Assembly: GCA_036365145.1 (NCBI GenBank)
Contig: JAEOAD010002279.1
Span: 3,653,001 to 3,717,000, forward strand
Direction of reading: 5' to 3'
DNA: 64,000 nt
DNA from: Orientallactaga sibirica
Lineage: Eukaryota; Chordata; Mammalia; Rodentia; Dipodidae
The stretch's first letter is position 1. Each line of letters opens with the position of its first letter. Below, in pieces: positions 1 to 13,929 of the stretch. The notes beneath the pieces were generated by a model. The model searched no databases, had not been told where the DNA came from, and saw nothing but the letters and a program-made list of their open reading frames with translations. A program made the position numbers and the translations under genes.

Positions 1-161
<161 letters not shown>

Positions 162-181
162 TTACAGAAAAGCAAGTGGTG

Positions 182-563
182 GGGCTGGAGAGCTGGCTTA
201 GCGGTTAAGGAGCATGCCTGCGAAGCCTAAGGACCCAGGTTTGATTCTCCAGGTAAGCCAGATTCACATAGTGTGGTGCATGCAGTGGCTAGAGGCCCTG
301 GTGCTCCCTTTCTGTCTCTGTCTCTCTCTCTCCCTCTCTCTGTCTCTAATAAATAAATAAATAAATAAATAAATAAAAAAAAATAAATCTTTTTTTAAAA
401 AACGATGGAGGCTGGAGAGATGGCTTAGAGATGGTTAAGGTGTTTGCCTGCAAAGCCAAAGGACCCCAGTTGGATTCCCCAGGACCCACGTAAGCCAGAT
501 GCACAAGAGGGGGCGCATGCATCTGGAGTTCGTTTGCAGTGACTGGAGGTCCTGGCATGCCCA

Positions 564-596
<33 letters not shown>

Positions 597-650
597 CTCT
601 TTCTCTATCTCAAATAAATAAATAAAAGCTTTTTTTAAAAAAAAAAAAAG
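182..650 (+). repeat. Two S1 SINEs, plus strand
   Basis: Elements at about 182-400 and 410-650, each with head GGCTGGAGAG, tRNA-like A and B boxes, CT tract and AATAAA-type tail. GCAAGTGG occurs just before the first head (172-179) and just after the second tail (about 650-657), so it looks like a target-site duplication of the first element, with the second inserted in its tail. Confidence 0.85.
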
Positions 651-795
651 CAAGTGGCAGTGACAAGAGGTACCACTCACTTCCCTGCCCTGCCAAACCT
701 CGTGGGGAGCTATGAAATTCATAGCAGGAACTTAACGGGGGGCAGGAAAGGAGGCCAGTGTGAGCTGAAATTCTGCCTCTGTTTCCCCTGCAAGC
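476..795 (+). repeat. Duplicated intron block, copy 1
   Basis: The 3' part of an S1 SINE plus about 145 bp of non-SINE sequence (from about 655: GGCAGTGACAAGAGGTAC ... CCCCTGCAAGC). It is repeated at 2710-3007 with few differences, including a short TGCCCTGCC-type indel. Confidence 0.8.
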
Positions 796-857
796 CCTCC
801 AGGAGTCATCCCCCCCCACACACACACATACTCCATGTTAACAGATACTTGCTACTA

Positions 858-1635
<778 letters not shown>

Positions 1636-1754
1636 TCACGTGACCCACTTCCAAACAACACAACACTGTCATGGGTGAGCCTTCTCCACTGCTCACACCT
1701 TCAACCTGAACCTCAACGCCACTGTCCAAGCACCTGACCTCGGCCTAGGGTGGT

Positions 1755-2105
1755 GGTGTGATGGGGGTGTCCCCCATAAACTTAGGGGTTCTGAATGCTG
1801 GGTCCCCAGCTGGTGGAGATTTGGGAATTAACACCTCCTGGAGGCAGTGTATTGTTGGGGGCGGGTTTATGGGTGGTATAGCCAGTGTCCCTTGTCAATG
1901 TTGGGCACACTCTCCTGTCGCTGTTATCCATCTGATGTTGGCCAGGGGGTGATGTCCACCCTCTGCTCATGCCATCAGTTTCCCCTGCCATCATGGAGCT
2001 TCCCCTCGAGTCTCTAAACCAAAATAAACCTTTTTATCCCCCCCCACACAAGCTGTTCTTGGGTGGGTGTTTTCTGCCAGCAGTGCGAACCTGACTGCAA
2101 CTCCT
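1755..2105 (+). repeat. LTR-like interspersed repeat
   Basis: Shares CAGTGTATTGTTGGG, ATGTTGGCCAG, CCACCCTCTGCTCATGCCAT and an AATAAA signal followed by a GCTGTTCTTGG tail with 3385-3663. The layout (poly(A) signal, then T-rich stretch, then a conserved end) resembles rodent MaLR-type solo LTRs. No coding part is present. Confidence 0.45.
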
Positions 2106-2420
2106 AGGTAGCTCACACTGCTTCCCCCAATGAGAATGCCCTTCTCTGCCTTGGCAATCCTAGGAACCCCGAAGTGTCCTTCAGACGTCACACAAGTCTC
2201 CTGGGACCCACTCCTTCCTTCTCAGCACACATGCAGCTGCTCCATGGCCTCGGCAGTTCCACGCTGTTTTACACCCACCACTGAGCTAGAAACATTGCAG
2301 GGACAGGTGAGTCCCTGGAGTCCTGGACTCTGTTGCTTCCTAGCTGGGGACGGGGTCAGGAGGCGCTCAGGCCTCTGACTCTCATGGCTCATGGGAATAA
2401 CCTGGGTGGTGCACACCTTT
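2106..2420. other. Intron segment without recognised features
   Basis: Ordinary mixed-composition CIMAP2 intron sequence. I see no exon, SINE or simple repeat in it. Confidence 0.4.
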
Positions 2421-2426
2421 TTTTAA

Positions 2427-2428
2427 AG

Positions 2429-2459
<31 letters not shown>

Positions 2460-2709
2460 TATATATACACACACACACACACACATACACTTTATACATA
2501 TATTATATATAATATACATTTGATAAATATATATTATATAATTTATAAATATAACATTTATAATATTTATAAATATAATATTTATAAATTATAAATATAA
2601 TTATAAATTATATTAAATATAATTATAAATGTAACATTTATAAATATAAAAATATTTATTACATATTTATAATAATTTATAGATATAAATTAAATATATT
2701 ATATATATA
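2427..2709. repeat. AT-rich low-complexity tract with TA and CA repeats
   Basis: A (TA)n run, a short (CA)n run, then about 230 bp built almost only from ATAAATAT/TTTATAA words. It ends abruptly in a 5'-truncated S1 SINE. Confidence 0.9.
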
Positions 2710-2804
2710 TTCCCCAGGACCCACGTAAGCCACATGCACGAGGTGGCGCATGCATCTGGAGTTGTGTTTCTAGCAGCTGGAGTGCCCATTCTCTCTCTCT
2801 CTGC

Positions 2805-2843
<39 letters not shown>

Positions 2844-3007
2844 AAATAAATAAAAGCTTTAAAAAAGAAAACAAATGGCAGTGACAAGAGGTACAACTCA
2901 CTTCCCAAGCCTCGTGGGGAGCTATGAAATGCATAGCAGGAACTTAACAGGGGGCAGGAAAGGAGGCCAGTGTGAGCTGAAATTCTGCCTCTGTTTCCCC
3001 TGCAAGC
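2710..3007 (+). repeat. Duplicated intron block, copy 2
   Basis: Matches 476-795. The left edge joins the AT-rich tract in mid-SINE (TTCCCCAGGACCCACG) and the right edge jumps from CCCTGCAAGC straight into the middle of another S1 SINE. Both ends are therefore recombination junctions inside repeat sequence. Confidence 0.8.
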
Positions 3008-3208
3008 ATGCACAAGGGGGCGCATGCATCTGGAGTTCCTTTGCACTGGCTACAGGCCCTGGCATGCCCATTTCACTCTCCTTCTCTCTCTGTCACAAAT
3101 AAATAAATAAATACATAAATACATAAATAAATAAATAAAATATTTGAAAAAATATATAATATATAAAATATTTAAAAATATATTTATATATAAATATATG
3201 TATATATG
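3007..3208 (+). repeat. S1 SINE fragment with long AT tail
   Basis: 5'-truncated S1 starting at ATGCACAAGGGGGCGC, with a CT tract and about 100 bp of (AAATA)n/(TATA)n tail. Confidence 0.75.
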
Positions 3209-3384
3209 TCTTTCTTTGTAGGTGCACAGAGCAAGGCAGGCCGGTGGGGTGACTGTCCTGGGAGAGACCTGGCAGGATTTCAGCCACACAGGGGCAGTGC
3301 TGCTCCGTGGACGGCTCGGCTCTGCCTCCCCTGACCCCCTGACCTCATTTGAGGTCTGTAACTAATAAATCCCCTCCCCAAAGG

Positions 3385-3879
<495 letters not shown>

Positions 3880-3923
3880 CTACCTCTACCAAAACCAGCA
3901 AGAGCCCTGTGGATAGGAAGTCT

Positions 3924-4903
<980 letters not shown>

Positions 4904-4974
4904 TCAGGCAGTCACCCAGCACCCTGTTCGTTACCCAAAGGGCTCATCACTCCCACTCAAAAGTGCAATCGTGG

Positions 4975-5236
4975 GGCTGGAGAGGTGGCTTAGCAGTTAA
5001 GGCGCCTGCCTGCTAAGCCTAAGAACACTGGTTCTAATCTCCAGCGGTTCCAAGCTCCAGGTCCCACGTTTAGCCAGATGCAAAGTGACGCAAGGGCGCA
5101 ATGCTGCACTTGACCACAAGGGGGCGCACGCATCTGGATTTCGTTCACAGCAGCTGAGAGACTGCTGGAGCACCCATCTCTGTCTCCCTCTCCCTCTATC
5201 TCTGTCTCTGTCTGTGTCTCTCTCAAAAAAAAAAAA
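4975..5236 (+). repeat. S2 SINE
   Basis: Head GGGGCTGGAGAGGTGGCTTAGC, with the S2 signature AAAGTGACGCAAGGGCGCAA and GACCACAAGGGGGCGCACGC. Followed by a CT tract and A tail. Confidence 0.88.
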
Positions 5237-5333
5237 GTGCAATCATTGGCCCTGCCCCAGGGCCAGGTTGGTGCAAGAGCTGGGAAATAGCAGCCAGGTT
5301 TCTACAGCCCCCCCCCCCAAAAAAAAAACCTCA

Positions 5334-5738
<405 letters not shown>

Positions 5739-5849
5739 TCAATGGCTTTAAGCATCTCAAGGTAGCTCTATACCTACCCACGTCACCCTACCCACCACCA
5801 CTTCTTCCAATTTTGTTTTTCTTCAAAGTCATTGTCACTATTCAACTTT

Positions 5850-6538
5850 GTTTAAATATTTTATTTATTTACTTCTAGCTTATTTTTATTTGTTTGAGAG
5901 AGAGAGAGAAAGAGGCAGAGAGAGAGGAGAGAGAAAATGGGTACACCAGGGCCTCCAGCCACTGCAAACGAACTCCATATACATGTGCCCCCTTGTGCAT
6001 CTGGCTTACGAGGGTCCTGGGGAATCGAACCAGGGTCCTTTGGCTTTGCAGGCAAGCACCTTAACTTCTAGGCCATCTCTTCAGCCCTTGTTTACTTATT
6101 AGAAAGAAAGAGTGGAAAAAGAGGGAGAGAATGGGCACGCCAGGGCCTCTAGCCGCTGCAAACAAATTCTAGATGCATGTGCCACCATGTGCATCTGGCT
6201 TACATGGGTTCTGGGGAATTGAATCTGGGTCCTTGGGCTTCACAGGCAAGCACCTTAACTGCTAAGCCACCTCTCCAGCCCTCAACTTTGTTTATATATG
6301 CTATGCTGTATGCTATATAGTACGTATTTTTATTATGAGAGAGAGAGAAAGAATTGGCATGCCAGGGCCTCCAGCCACTGCACTCGAACTCCAGACACTT
6401 GCGCCACCTAGTGGGCATGTGTGACCTTGAGCTTGCCTCACCTTTGCGCATCTGGTTTATGTGGGATCTGGAGACTCAAACATGGATCCTTAGGCTTCAC
6501 AGGCAAGTGCCTTAACCACTAAGCCATCTCTCCAGTCC
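5850..6538 (-). repeat. Three minus-strand SINEs (S1, S1, S3)
   Basis: S1 at about 5850-6088 and 6089-6283. S3 at about 6310-6538, recognised by GCGCCACCTAGTGGGCATG and GCTTGCCTCACCTTTG, the complement of the S3-specific segment. Confidence 0.85.
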
Positions 6539-6574
6539 TATATAATATATTTTATGTTGCATTACATATACTTG

Positions 6575-6832
6575 TGTGTAGGGTGCAGATGAACACACCC
6601 TGGGAAGAGGTCAGAGGAAGACTTTGGTTAATCTTTTTCTATTGCTCTTCTGCCTTATTTCCCTGAGATGAGTCTGAACCTGGAGCTCCTCATTGTTTCA
6701 GTTAGGCTGGAGGATGAGGGGCCCCCCAGCAATTCTCCTGCATCTGTCCCCCCTCAGCAAGTATTGGGGTTACAGGCATCGGTTACCATGTCTGGCTTTT
6801 TACATGAGTGCTGAAGATAAAACTCAGGTCTT
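6575..6832 (-). repeat. Old diverged rodent repeat
   Basis: The words TATTGGGGTTACAGGCATCG and TTTTTACATGAGTGCTGAAG recur at about 21175-21225 in altered form, so this is an old interspersed element. Family not identified (B4-like would be my guess). Confidence 0.4.
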
Positions 6833-7720
6833 GCTGGAGAGATGGCTCAGCGGTGAAGGCACTTGCCTGTGAAGCCTAAGGACCCATGTTTGATCTTTCT
6901 CCAGATCCCACATAAGCCAAACGCACAAAGGTGAGGCAAGCACAAGGTCGCACATACCCACTAGGTGGTGCAAGGGTCTGGGATTCAATTTCAGTGGCTG
7001 AGGCCCTGGCCTGCCAATTCTTTCTGTCTCTCTTGCTCTCCCTCTAAAAAATAAAAATAGGCCGGGTGTGGTGGTGCACACCTTTAATCCTTGCACTTGG
7101 GAGGCAGAGGTAGGAGGATCTCCATGAGTTCGAGGCCACCCTGAGACTCCATAGTGAATTCCAGGTCAGCCTGGGCCAGAGTGAGACCCTACCTAGAAAA
7201 AAAACCAAGAAATAAAAAATAAAATAATAAAAATAAATAAAAATAGGGCTGGAGGGATGGCTTAGCGGTTAAGGTGTTTGCCTGCAAAGCCAAAGGACCC
7301 AGGTTCAATTCCCCAGGACCCACATTAGCCAGATGCACAGGTGGCACGTGTTCGTGGCGTTCGTTTGCACTGACTGGAGGCCCTGGTGTGTGCCCATTCT
7401 CTTTCTCTCTCTCTGTCAAATAAATAAATAAAATATTTAAAAAATAAAAATTAGGGTTGGAGAGATGGCTTAGCGGTTAAGGCGCCTGCCTCCTAAGGCT
7501 AAGAACGCTGGTTCCAATCTCCAGCCGTTCCAATCTCCAGGTCCCACGTTTAGCCAGATGCAAAGTGACACAAGGGTGCAATGCCGCACTTGCCCACAAG
7601 GGGGCGCACACATCTGGATTTCGTTTGCAGCAGCTGAGAGATTGCTGGCGCACCCATTCTCTCTCTCTCTCTGTCTGTCTCTCTTTGTGTCTCTCTCTAA
7701 AAATAAAATTAAAAACAGAT
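6833..7720 (+). repeat. S3, B1, S1 and S2 SINEs in series
   Basis: S3 at about 6833-7050, B1 at about 7053-7205, S1 at about 7245-7440, S2 at about 7454-7720. All plus strand. Confidence 0.85.
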
Positions 7721-8157
7721 AAAAATTAAAATTAAAAAAATTATAATAATAATTCAGGTCTTTGTGCCTGTACAGCAAGAACTGTTACAGGCATCAGCCC
7801 AGCCCTCCTCATGATACTTTGAATATTTTAATCTAATATTTATATAGATTGTGGTTTTCGCCACCAACACCACCCATCCTTTCACATAGGAATGCAAACT
7901 CCACAAGCGCGGTTTTTTGTTTTTTGTGTTTTTTTTCTGTTTTGTTTTCTGATTCATTCGTTACCCCAGATCCTAGAACTCTACGTGGCTTGACTTCTGG
8001 GGTAAAATCGCAGCTGGAACTTTTCCGTTGAGTGACCTTAGGGCCCAATCAACTGGCCTCGCTAAATCTGGCACACAGTGGGAGCTTTGGAAGGGGCTTG
8101 CAAGAATTTGCTCAAGAAGTTGAAAAAGAAACCAAAGGTAAAAGACTTTAGGATTGG
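7721..8157. other. CIMAP2 intron 1 segment, no gene signal
   Basis: AT-rich sequence with a short T/G-rich run near 7912-7945. Nothing recognised. Confidence 0.4.
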
Positions 8158-8790
8158 GGGCTGGAGAGATGGCTTAGCCATTAAGGCGTTGGCCTGCAAA
8201 GCCAAAGGATCTGAACTCGATTCCCCAGGACCCAGGTAAGCCAGATGCACAAGGGGGGGCACATGCACCTGGAGTTTGTTTGCAGTGGCTGGAGGCCCTG
8301 GCGTGCCCATTCTTTCTTTCTCTCTCTGCCTCTTTCTCTCAAATAAAAAATAAATAATTTAAAAAAACAAAAAACAGCAACAACAAAAAAAGAATTTAGG
8401 GTTGGGCTGGAGAGATGGCTTAGCGATTAAGGTGCCTGCCTACAAAGCCATAGGACCCAGGTTCTATTCCCCAGGACCCACGTACGCCAGATGCACAAGG
8501 AGGCACATGCTTCTGGAGTTTGTTTGCAGTATTTAGAGGCCCTGGTGCTCTCATTCTCTCTCTCTCTCTAAGATTTTATTGATTTATTTGAGAGGGATAT
8601 AGAGAAAGAGTCAGATAGAGAGTGAGAGAGAATGGGCGCACCAGGGCCTCCAGCCACTGCAAGCGAACTCCAGATGCGTGGGCCACCATGTGCATCTGGC
8701 TTACGTGGGTCCTGCGGAATCGAGCCTTGAACCTGGGTCCTTAGGCTTGACAGGCAAGCGCTTAATGGCTAAGCCATCTCTCACCCCCCC
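8158..8790. repeat. Three S1 SINEs, last two tail to tail
   Basis: Plus-strand S1 at about 8158-8375 and 8403-8572. A minus-strand S1 at about 8573-8790 abuts the second one tail to tail, giving a long imperfect inverted repeat (8403-8790) able to fold back in CIMAP2 intron RNA. Confidence 0.85.
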
Positions 8791-9051
8791 CCGCGCGCTT
8801 GCACATAAAAACATTAAATAAAGATAAATAAAAGACATTAAGATTGAAGGGCCTGGCCGGGAAGTTCAACTGGTGGGTGGGGGATGGGGAGAGGCACGCG
8901 GCCCCTCTTCTCTCCCGGCTGCAGCAGCCTATCCCCCACCCCAGGCTACTAGGGACTGCTATAGGCTACTTTGGGCCTCTGGCTGCCAACCCAGGATGCA
9001 GATGGTCCTCACCTGTGGCTTTGCACCCCGAAGGGTGCTCCTTTAAAACAC

Positions 9052-9065
9052 TTGGCGCTGCTCAT
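9052..9065 (-). CDS. CIMAP2: CIMAP2 coding exon 1 (tentative)
   Basis: ATG at 9065 reads M-S-S-A-AA, then a GT at 9051-9050. The exon ends in phase 2, exactly what exon 2 needs (its first base completes a Lys codon), giving [17 protein letters not shown]. The human N-terminus as I recall it starts M-S-T-K-K, so length and style fit. The weak point is the donor, GTGTTTTAAAG, a poor match to GTRAGT. An in-frame ATG lies 18 bases upstream at 9083 (MGPRDTMSSAK) with A at -3 and G at +4, so the true start could be either; the downstream one is preferred because it matches the remembered family start. Confidence 0.45.
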
Positions 9066-9148
9066 GGTGTCACGAGGGCCCATCCTGAAGGTCTCTCTCT
9101 CTCTCTGTCTTTCTGCGTGAGTGCCAGCGAGGGCTGGACGCCTGCAAC

Positions 9149-9162
9149 GCTGCCATGGCAAC
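9149..9162 (-). promoter_or_regulatory. RFX X-box upstream of CIMAP2
   Basis: Read on the minus strand the site is GTTGCCATGGCAGC, a 14-bp imperfect palindrome with one difference from GTTGCCATGGCAAC, the symmetrical X-box bound by RFX factors. It lies 84 bp upstream of the ATG at 9065 (66 bp from 9083), within the usual promoter-proximal range for ciliary genes. RFX2/RFX3 drive ciliary and spermatid genes, which fits a PGP-repeat axonemal protein. Whether it is occupied is inference. Confidence 0.7.
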
Positions 9163-9739
9163 GGGCCTTGTGAGTCAGTGAGTACAACCCCACTCTGGTC
9201 ACGTGGTGCCCCCCACCACGTGCTGGCTACCCCCCACACCCCCCCAGATGTTTCTAATTCTGAAAGCTGCCCTTCCAGCCCCCGCCCGGGATCTAACATG
9301 AGCCCTTGGTGGGGCATGCGCAAGGGCATCTGTTTCTGATCCAGGGAAGCTGGCTCTAGTTCAAGGGCTACCTTTCATGTTCAGCTTCTGCTGGGAAAAT
9401 TGAGGCCCAAGGTCAAGGGCCAGGAAGACATTCAGGCACATTAAGGTACCCAGGCTGAGCCCCTGCCCTGAGAGTCTAGGGGGGGAGGGAGAAAGAATCA
9501 CGCCTCAAGAGAGTGAGTGGCGTGGACCCAGCCTGTGGGCAGTTCCTGGATTTGGCAGGTATTTCACGGGGGCTTCCTGAAGGAGGAAAAGTCCGTACTT
9601 GTGGGGAAGCACAATTGTTTTGCCAGTGGAAGAAAAGGTCATTGAGGGCGTGTGCCAGGACACGATCAGCTCTCTGCTACCTGTCCCTCCACTAGTGTCC
9701 CACAGTGGGACAAGATTGTCTACTGTCGTCTGCATCATC

Positions 9740-9925
9740 ATTTCCTTTTTTTTTTCCCCCTAGGTAGGGTCAGACTCTGGCCCAGGCTGATCTGCAATTC
9801 ACTATGTAGTCTTAGGGTGGCCTTGAACTCATGGTGATCCTCCTACCTCCGCCTCCCGAGTGCTGGGATTCAAGTCGGGCATCACCACGCCCAGCTGCTG
9901 CTGCTTCTTCTTTTAAAAATATACT

Positions 9926-9964
<39 letters not shown>

Positions 9965-10156
9965 TTTGAGAGAGATAGAAAGTGGCAGAGAGAGAGAGAG
10001 AGAATGGGCACACCAGGGTTTCCAGCCACTGCAAACGAACTCCAGATGCATGTGCCCCCTTGTGCATCTGGCTTACATGAGTCCTGGAGAATTGAACCTG
10101 GATCCTTTGGCTTTGCAGGCAAATGCCTTAACTGCTAAGCCAGCCCTCCAGCCCTT
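9740..10156 (-). repeat. B1 followed by S1, minus strand
   Basis: B1 at about 9745-9896 (GGTAGGGTCAGACTCTGGCC ... CCACGCCCAGC) and S1 at about 9917-10156 with a (TTTA)n tail. Confidence 0.88.
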
Positions 10157-10164
10157 TTTAAATT

Positions 10165-10684
10165 TTTATTTTGACGAGTTAGAAAGATGGCTTACTGACA
10201 ACACAGGTACCTGAGTACAGAACCCCAGAATTACGTAAAGCCAGATATGGAAGAGTGCATGTATGTAACTGTGCAGCATGCCTATGGCAAGATGGGAGAC
10301 AGAGGTAGAATCCCCCCAGAAGCTCATGGACCTGACGAATGCAACAGCAAGCGGGGGGGGGAGGTTGGAGAGATGGCTTAGCGATTAAGCAGTTTGCCTG
10401 CAAAGCCAAGGGACCCAGGTTTGACTTCCCAGGACCCACGTAATGCCAGAGGCACAAAGTGGTGCTTGTGTCCGGAGTTCGTTTGCAGTGGCTGGGGGCC
10501 CTGGAGTACCTCTTCTCTCTCTCTTTCTCTCTCTCAGCCCCTCTTGCTCTATCTGCCTCTCTCTCTTTCAAATAAATAAAAATAAAATACTTAAAAAAGA
10601 AAGAGAGAGACCCTGCCTCAAACAAGGTGGAAATAGAAAACCAATATGCCTGAAGTTGTCCTCTGACCTCCACATGTGCATACT

Positions 10685-10727
<43 letters not shown>

Positions 10728-10735
10728 CAGAGGTT
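10165..10735 (+). repeat. Old repeat split by an S1 SINE, ending in (CA)n
   Basis: Diverged flanks at 10165-10360 and 10605-10686 (CCTGCCTCAAACAAGG, TTGTCCTCTGACCTCCAC) look like one old rodent element interrupted by an S1 at about 10363-10600. A (CA)n microsatellite follows at 10687-10726. Confidence 0.6.
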
Positions 10736-10763
10736 GCGGGGCGGGGAGAGAACAAGAAAAATT

Positions 10764-10900
10764 TTCTTTTATTTTGACACAGTCTTGCCATGTTGCCCAG
10801 GCTGGCTTTCAACTCACTATGTGGCCCATGCAGTCTTTGAACTTGAGGTCTTCCTGCCTCAGCTTTCTAAGCAGCTGGGATTACTGGCTGCTCTGTAAAA
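10764..10900 (-). repeat. Old B1-like element
   Basis: TCTTGCCATGTTGCCCAGGC, then CTCACTATGTGGCC and a diverged end. Clearly B1/7SL-derived but much more diverged than the other B1 copies here. Confidence 0.6.
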
Positions 10901-10937
10901 TCAGACTTAGCAGGAGTTATTGTTTAAATGAATGCGA

Positions 10938-11409
10938 AGGGGTTGGAGAGATGGCTCAGCGGTTAAGGTGCTTGCCCATAAAGCCTAATGACCCAGAACC
11001 CACATAAAGCCAGATGCACAATGTCGCATGCATCTGGAGGTCAAAATGGCTAGAGGCTCTGGTGTACCCATTCTCTTTCTTCCCTCCCTGTCCCCTTCCC
11101 CTCTGCTGGGCATGGTGGCACACGCTTTTAATCCTAGCACCTGGAAGGAGAGGTAGGTGGATTGATGTGAGTTTGAGGCCAGCCTGGGACTACATAGTGA
11201 ATTCCAGGTCAGCCTAGGCTAGAGCTATACCCTAACTTGAAAAAAATAATAATAAGGGGCTGGAGAGATGGCTTAGCCATTAAGGCACTTGCCTGAGAAG
11301 CCTAAGGACCCATGTTTGACTCTCCAGATCCCATGTAAGCCAGATGCGCATGGTGGCACATGCATCTGGAGTTCATTTGCAGTGGCTAGAATGCCTGGCA
11401 TGCCTATTC

Positions 11410-11449
<40 letters not shown>

Positions 11450-12460
11450 TCTCTCTCTCTTTCTCTCTCCCTCCCTCCCTCCCTCCCTCTCTCTGTTTCT
11501 AATAAACAAATAATAAAATAGATAAATGGAGGCTGGAGAGATGGCTTAGTGATCAAGGCACTTGTCTGCAAAGCCTAATGACTTGGGTTTGATTCCACAG
11601 CACTGACAAAATGGTTCATGTATCTGGAGTTCATCTACAGCAGCTAGAGGCCCTGGTGCACCCATTTATTTTCTCTCTCTCACCCCCGCTCTCTCTTCTT
11701 GCAAATGAACTTAAAAAAAAAAAAGCAGGGCTGGAGAGATGGCTTAGGGGTTAAGGCGCCTGCCTCCTAAGCCTAAGAACACTGGTTCCAATCTCCAGCA
11801 GTTCCAATCTCCAGGTCCCACGTTTAGCCAGATGCAAAGTGAGGCAAGGGCGCAATGCCACACTTGCCCACAAGGGGGCGCACACATCTAGATTTCGTTC
11901 GCAGCAGCTGAGACACTGCTGGCGCACCCATTTCTGTCTTCCTCTCCCTCTCTCTGTCTCTCTCTGTCTCTGTGTCTCTCTCCAAAATAATAATTAAAAA
12001 AATTTTTTGAAGCACATAGAGCTGGAGAAATGGCTTAGTGGTTTAGGTGTTTACCTATGAAGCCAAAGGACCCAAGTTCAATTCCCCAGGACCCACGTAA
12101 GCCAGATGCACAAGGTGGCACACACATCTGGAGTTGATTTGCAGCGGCTGGAGGCCCTGCTGTGCCCATTCTCTCTCTGTCTGTCTCTCTTCTCTTTCTC
12201 TCTCCTTGCAAATAAGTAAAGGTTAAAAAATATAATTGTTTAAAAAGAAAGACATAAATGGGGGCTTGGGAGGTGGCTCACTGTTAAAGGCGCTTTCTTG
12301 CAAAGCTTGCTGGCCGGGGGTTCAATTCCCCAGTAAAAACGTTAAGTCAGTTACACAAAGTGGCAAATGTGTCTGAAGTTCGCTTGCAGCACCAAGAGGA
12401 CCTGGTGTGCCCATTCTTTCTCTCTTCCCTCGCAGATAAATAATATATATTTTTAAAAAT
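10938..12460 (+). repeat. Run of seven SINEs on the plus strand
   Basis: S1 10938-11100, B1 11105-11250, S1 11257-11525 (tail holds (CA)n then (CT)n), S1 11530-11722, S2 11728-12010, S1 12019-12245, and a diverged S1-like copy 12260-12460 (GGGGCTTGGGAGGTGGCTCA). All share orientation and mostly abut at A tails. Confidence 0.85.
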
Positions 12461-12527
12461 AGTTAAAACGGCAAATTTTAAGTATGCTGCCACAATTTGG
12501 GAATTAAAAAAAAAAAAAAAAAACAAG

Positions 12528-13388
12528 AGCCGGGCATGGTGGCGGACACCTTTAATCCCAGCACTAGGGAGGCAGAGGTAGGAGGATCGCCGAGAGTTCG
12601 AGGCCACCCTGAGACTACATAGTGAATTCCAGGTCAGCCTGAGCCAGTGAGACCCTACCTCGAAAAACCAAAAAAAAAAAACAAGAAGCAGCTAAGCCCT
12701 CTGGAAATTCATCCCTGATACACCAAAATGCATGAGATATTGTTTCAACTCACAATGGGCAGCAATCTATAGCTAAGTTTTGTATTAAATATTATTTTTT
12801 CTTTAATTTTTTTGTTTCTTTTTATTTATTTATTTGAGAGCGACAGACAGAAAGAGAAAGGGAGAGAGAGAGAGAGGGAGGGAGGGAGAATGGGCGCACA
12901 CCAGGGCCTCCAGCCACTGCAAACAAACTCCAGACGCATGAGCCACCTTGTGCATCTGGCTTATGTGGGTCCTGGGGAATGAAACCAAGGTCCTTAGGCT
13001 TCACAGGCAAGCACTTAACCGCTAAGCCATCTCTCCAGCCCTGTATTAAATATTATTAATGTACTGGGGTTTATATCTGAAACTAGTAGGTAAAAAAGGT
13101 ACTAAAATGTCTTGATGATTTGAAAATATTACTAAATATTTTTCCCAAATTCACCAACTGACTCACTTTAGAAAATGCTGGTCTTTTATTTTATTTTTCT
13201 TTCTTCCTTCCTTCCTTCCTTTCTTTTTTTGTTTTTTGTTTGTTTGTTTTTCAAGGTAGGGTCTTGCTCTAGCCCAGGCTAACCTGGAATTCACTATCAC
13301 AATCTCAGGTTGCCCTTGAACTCATGGCAATCCTCCTACCTCTGCTTCCCCAGTGCTGGGATTAAAGGCGGGCGCCACCAACTCCAGC
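12528..13388. repeat. B1 (+), S1 (-) and B1 (-)
   Basis: B1 plus at about 12528-12682, S1 minus at about 12818-13043, (TTCC)n at 13198-13226, B1 minus at about 13230-13388. The AT-rich spacers 12683-12817 and 13044-13197 show nothing. Confidence 0.83.
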
Positions 13389-13929
13389 TCTGGTCTGTTT
13401 TTGTTTTTTTTAAAGAGGAAAAGAGTGGAGTGTCAGGAATCCCAGATTTCAGAGGAATGATGATTAAGAGGGGGTCACAATCCAGGCCTGCCACAGAGCC
13501 CTGCCTACAGGGGGGGCCACGGCCAGCAACTGGGAGCACCACTGTCCAGCTGCAGGTTAAGGGGCTAGGGACCCTCTCCTGTCCTTGAAGGAAGGTGACA
13601 GGGCAGGAGAACATGCCACTGGGCAGTCAAGGACTGACTTGGGTGCCAAGGGGGAAGAGTAGAGCTGACATGCCCCCCCACCCCGGGGCAGTGCCTCAGT
13701 GTTCCCTATGTATCTCTCGTCATGTCACAGGAAGAAAAGGGGGTGACTGAAGCATTCTGCCTTAGTAAGGGTTGGCAAGGCAGGGAACAGAACCAGCCCA
13801 CGGGCGCCTTAGTCTTGCCACTGCTGAGCACAGGGGCGGCGGAAACACCCAAATGCGAAGCCTGGGACTTAATGACTGGAGGAGAGAAGAGAGTGGTGGC
13901 AGATGCGGTTACAAGTGAGGACTTCTGGG
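13389..13929. other. Intergenic interval without recognised features
   Basis: Repeat-poor, moderately GC-rich sequence between CIMAP2 and TTC22. No splice-flanked conserved frame was recognised. It could hold distal regulatory sequence but nothing specific is visible. Confidence 0.35.

Larger units (their letters stand above)
8830..9739. other. Low-repeat CIMAP2 promoter and 5' region
   Basis: About 900 bp without SINEs, flanked on both sides by dense repeats, holding the tentative first exon, the X-box and two CACGTG-like E-boxes (CACGTGG around 9198 and CACGTGC around 9218). No convincing TATA box is seen. From 9350 to 9739 I see no further gene-like signal. Confidence 0.5.
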
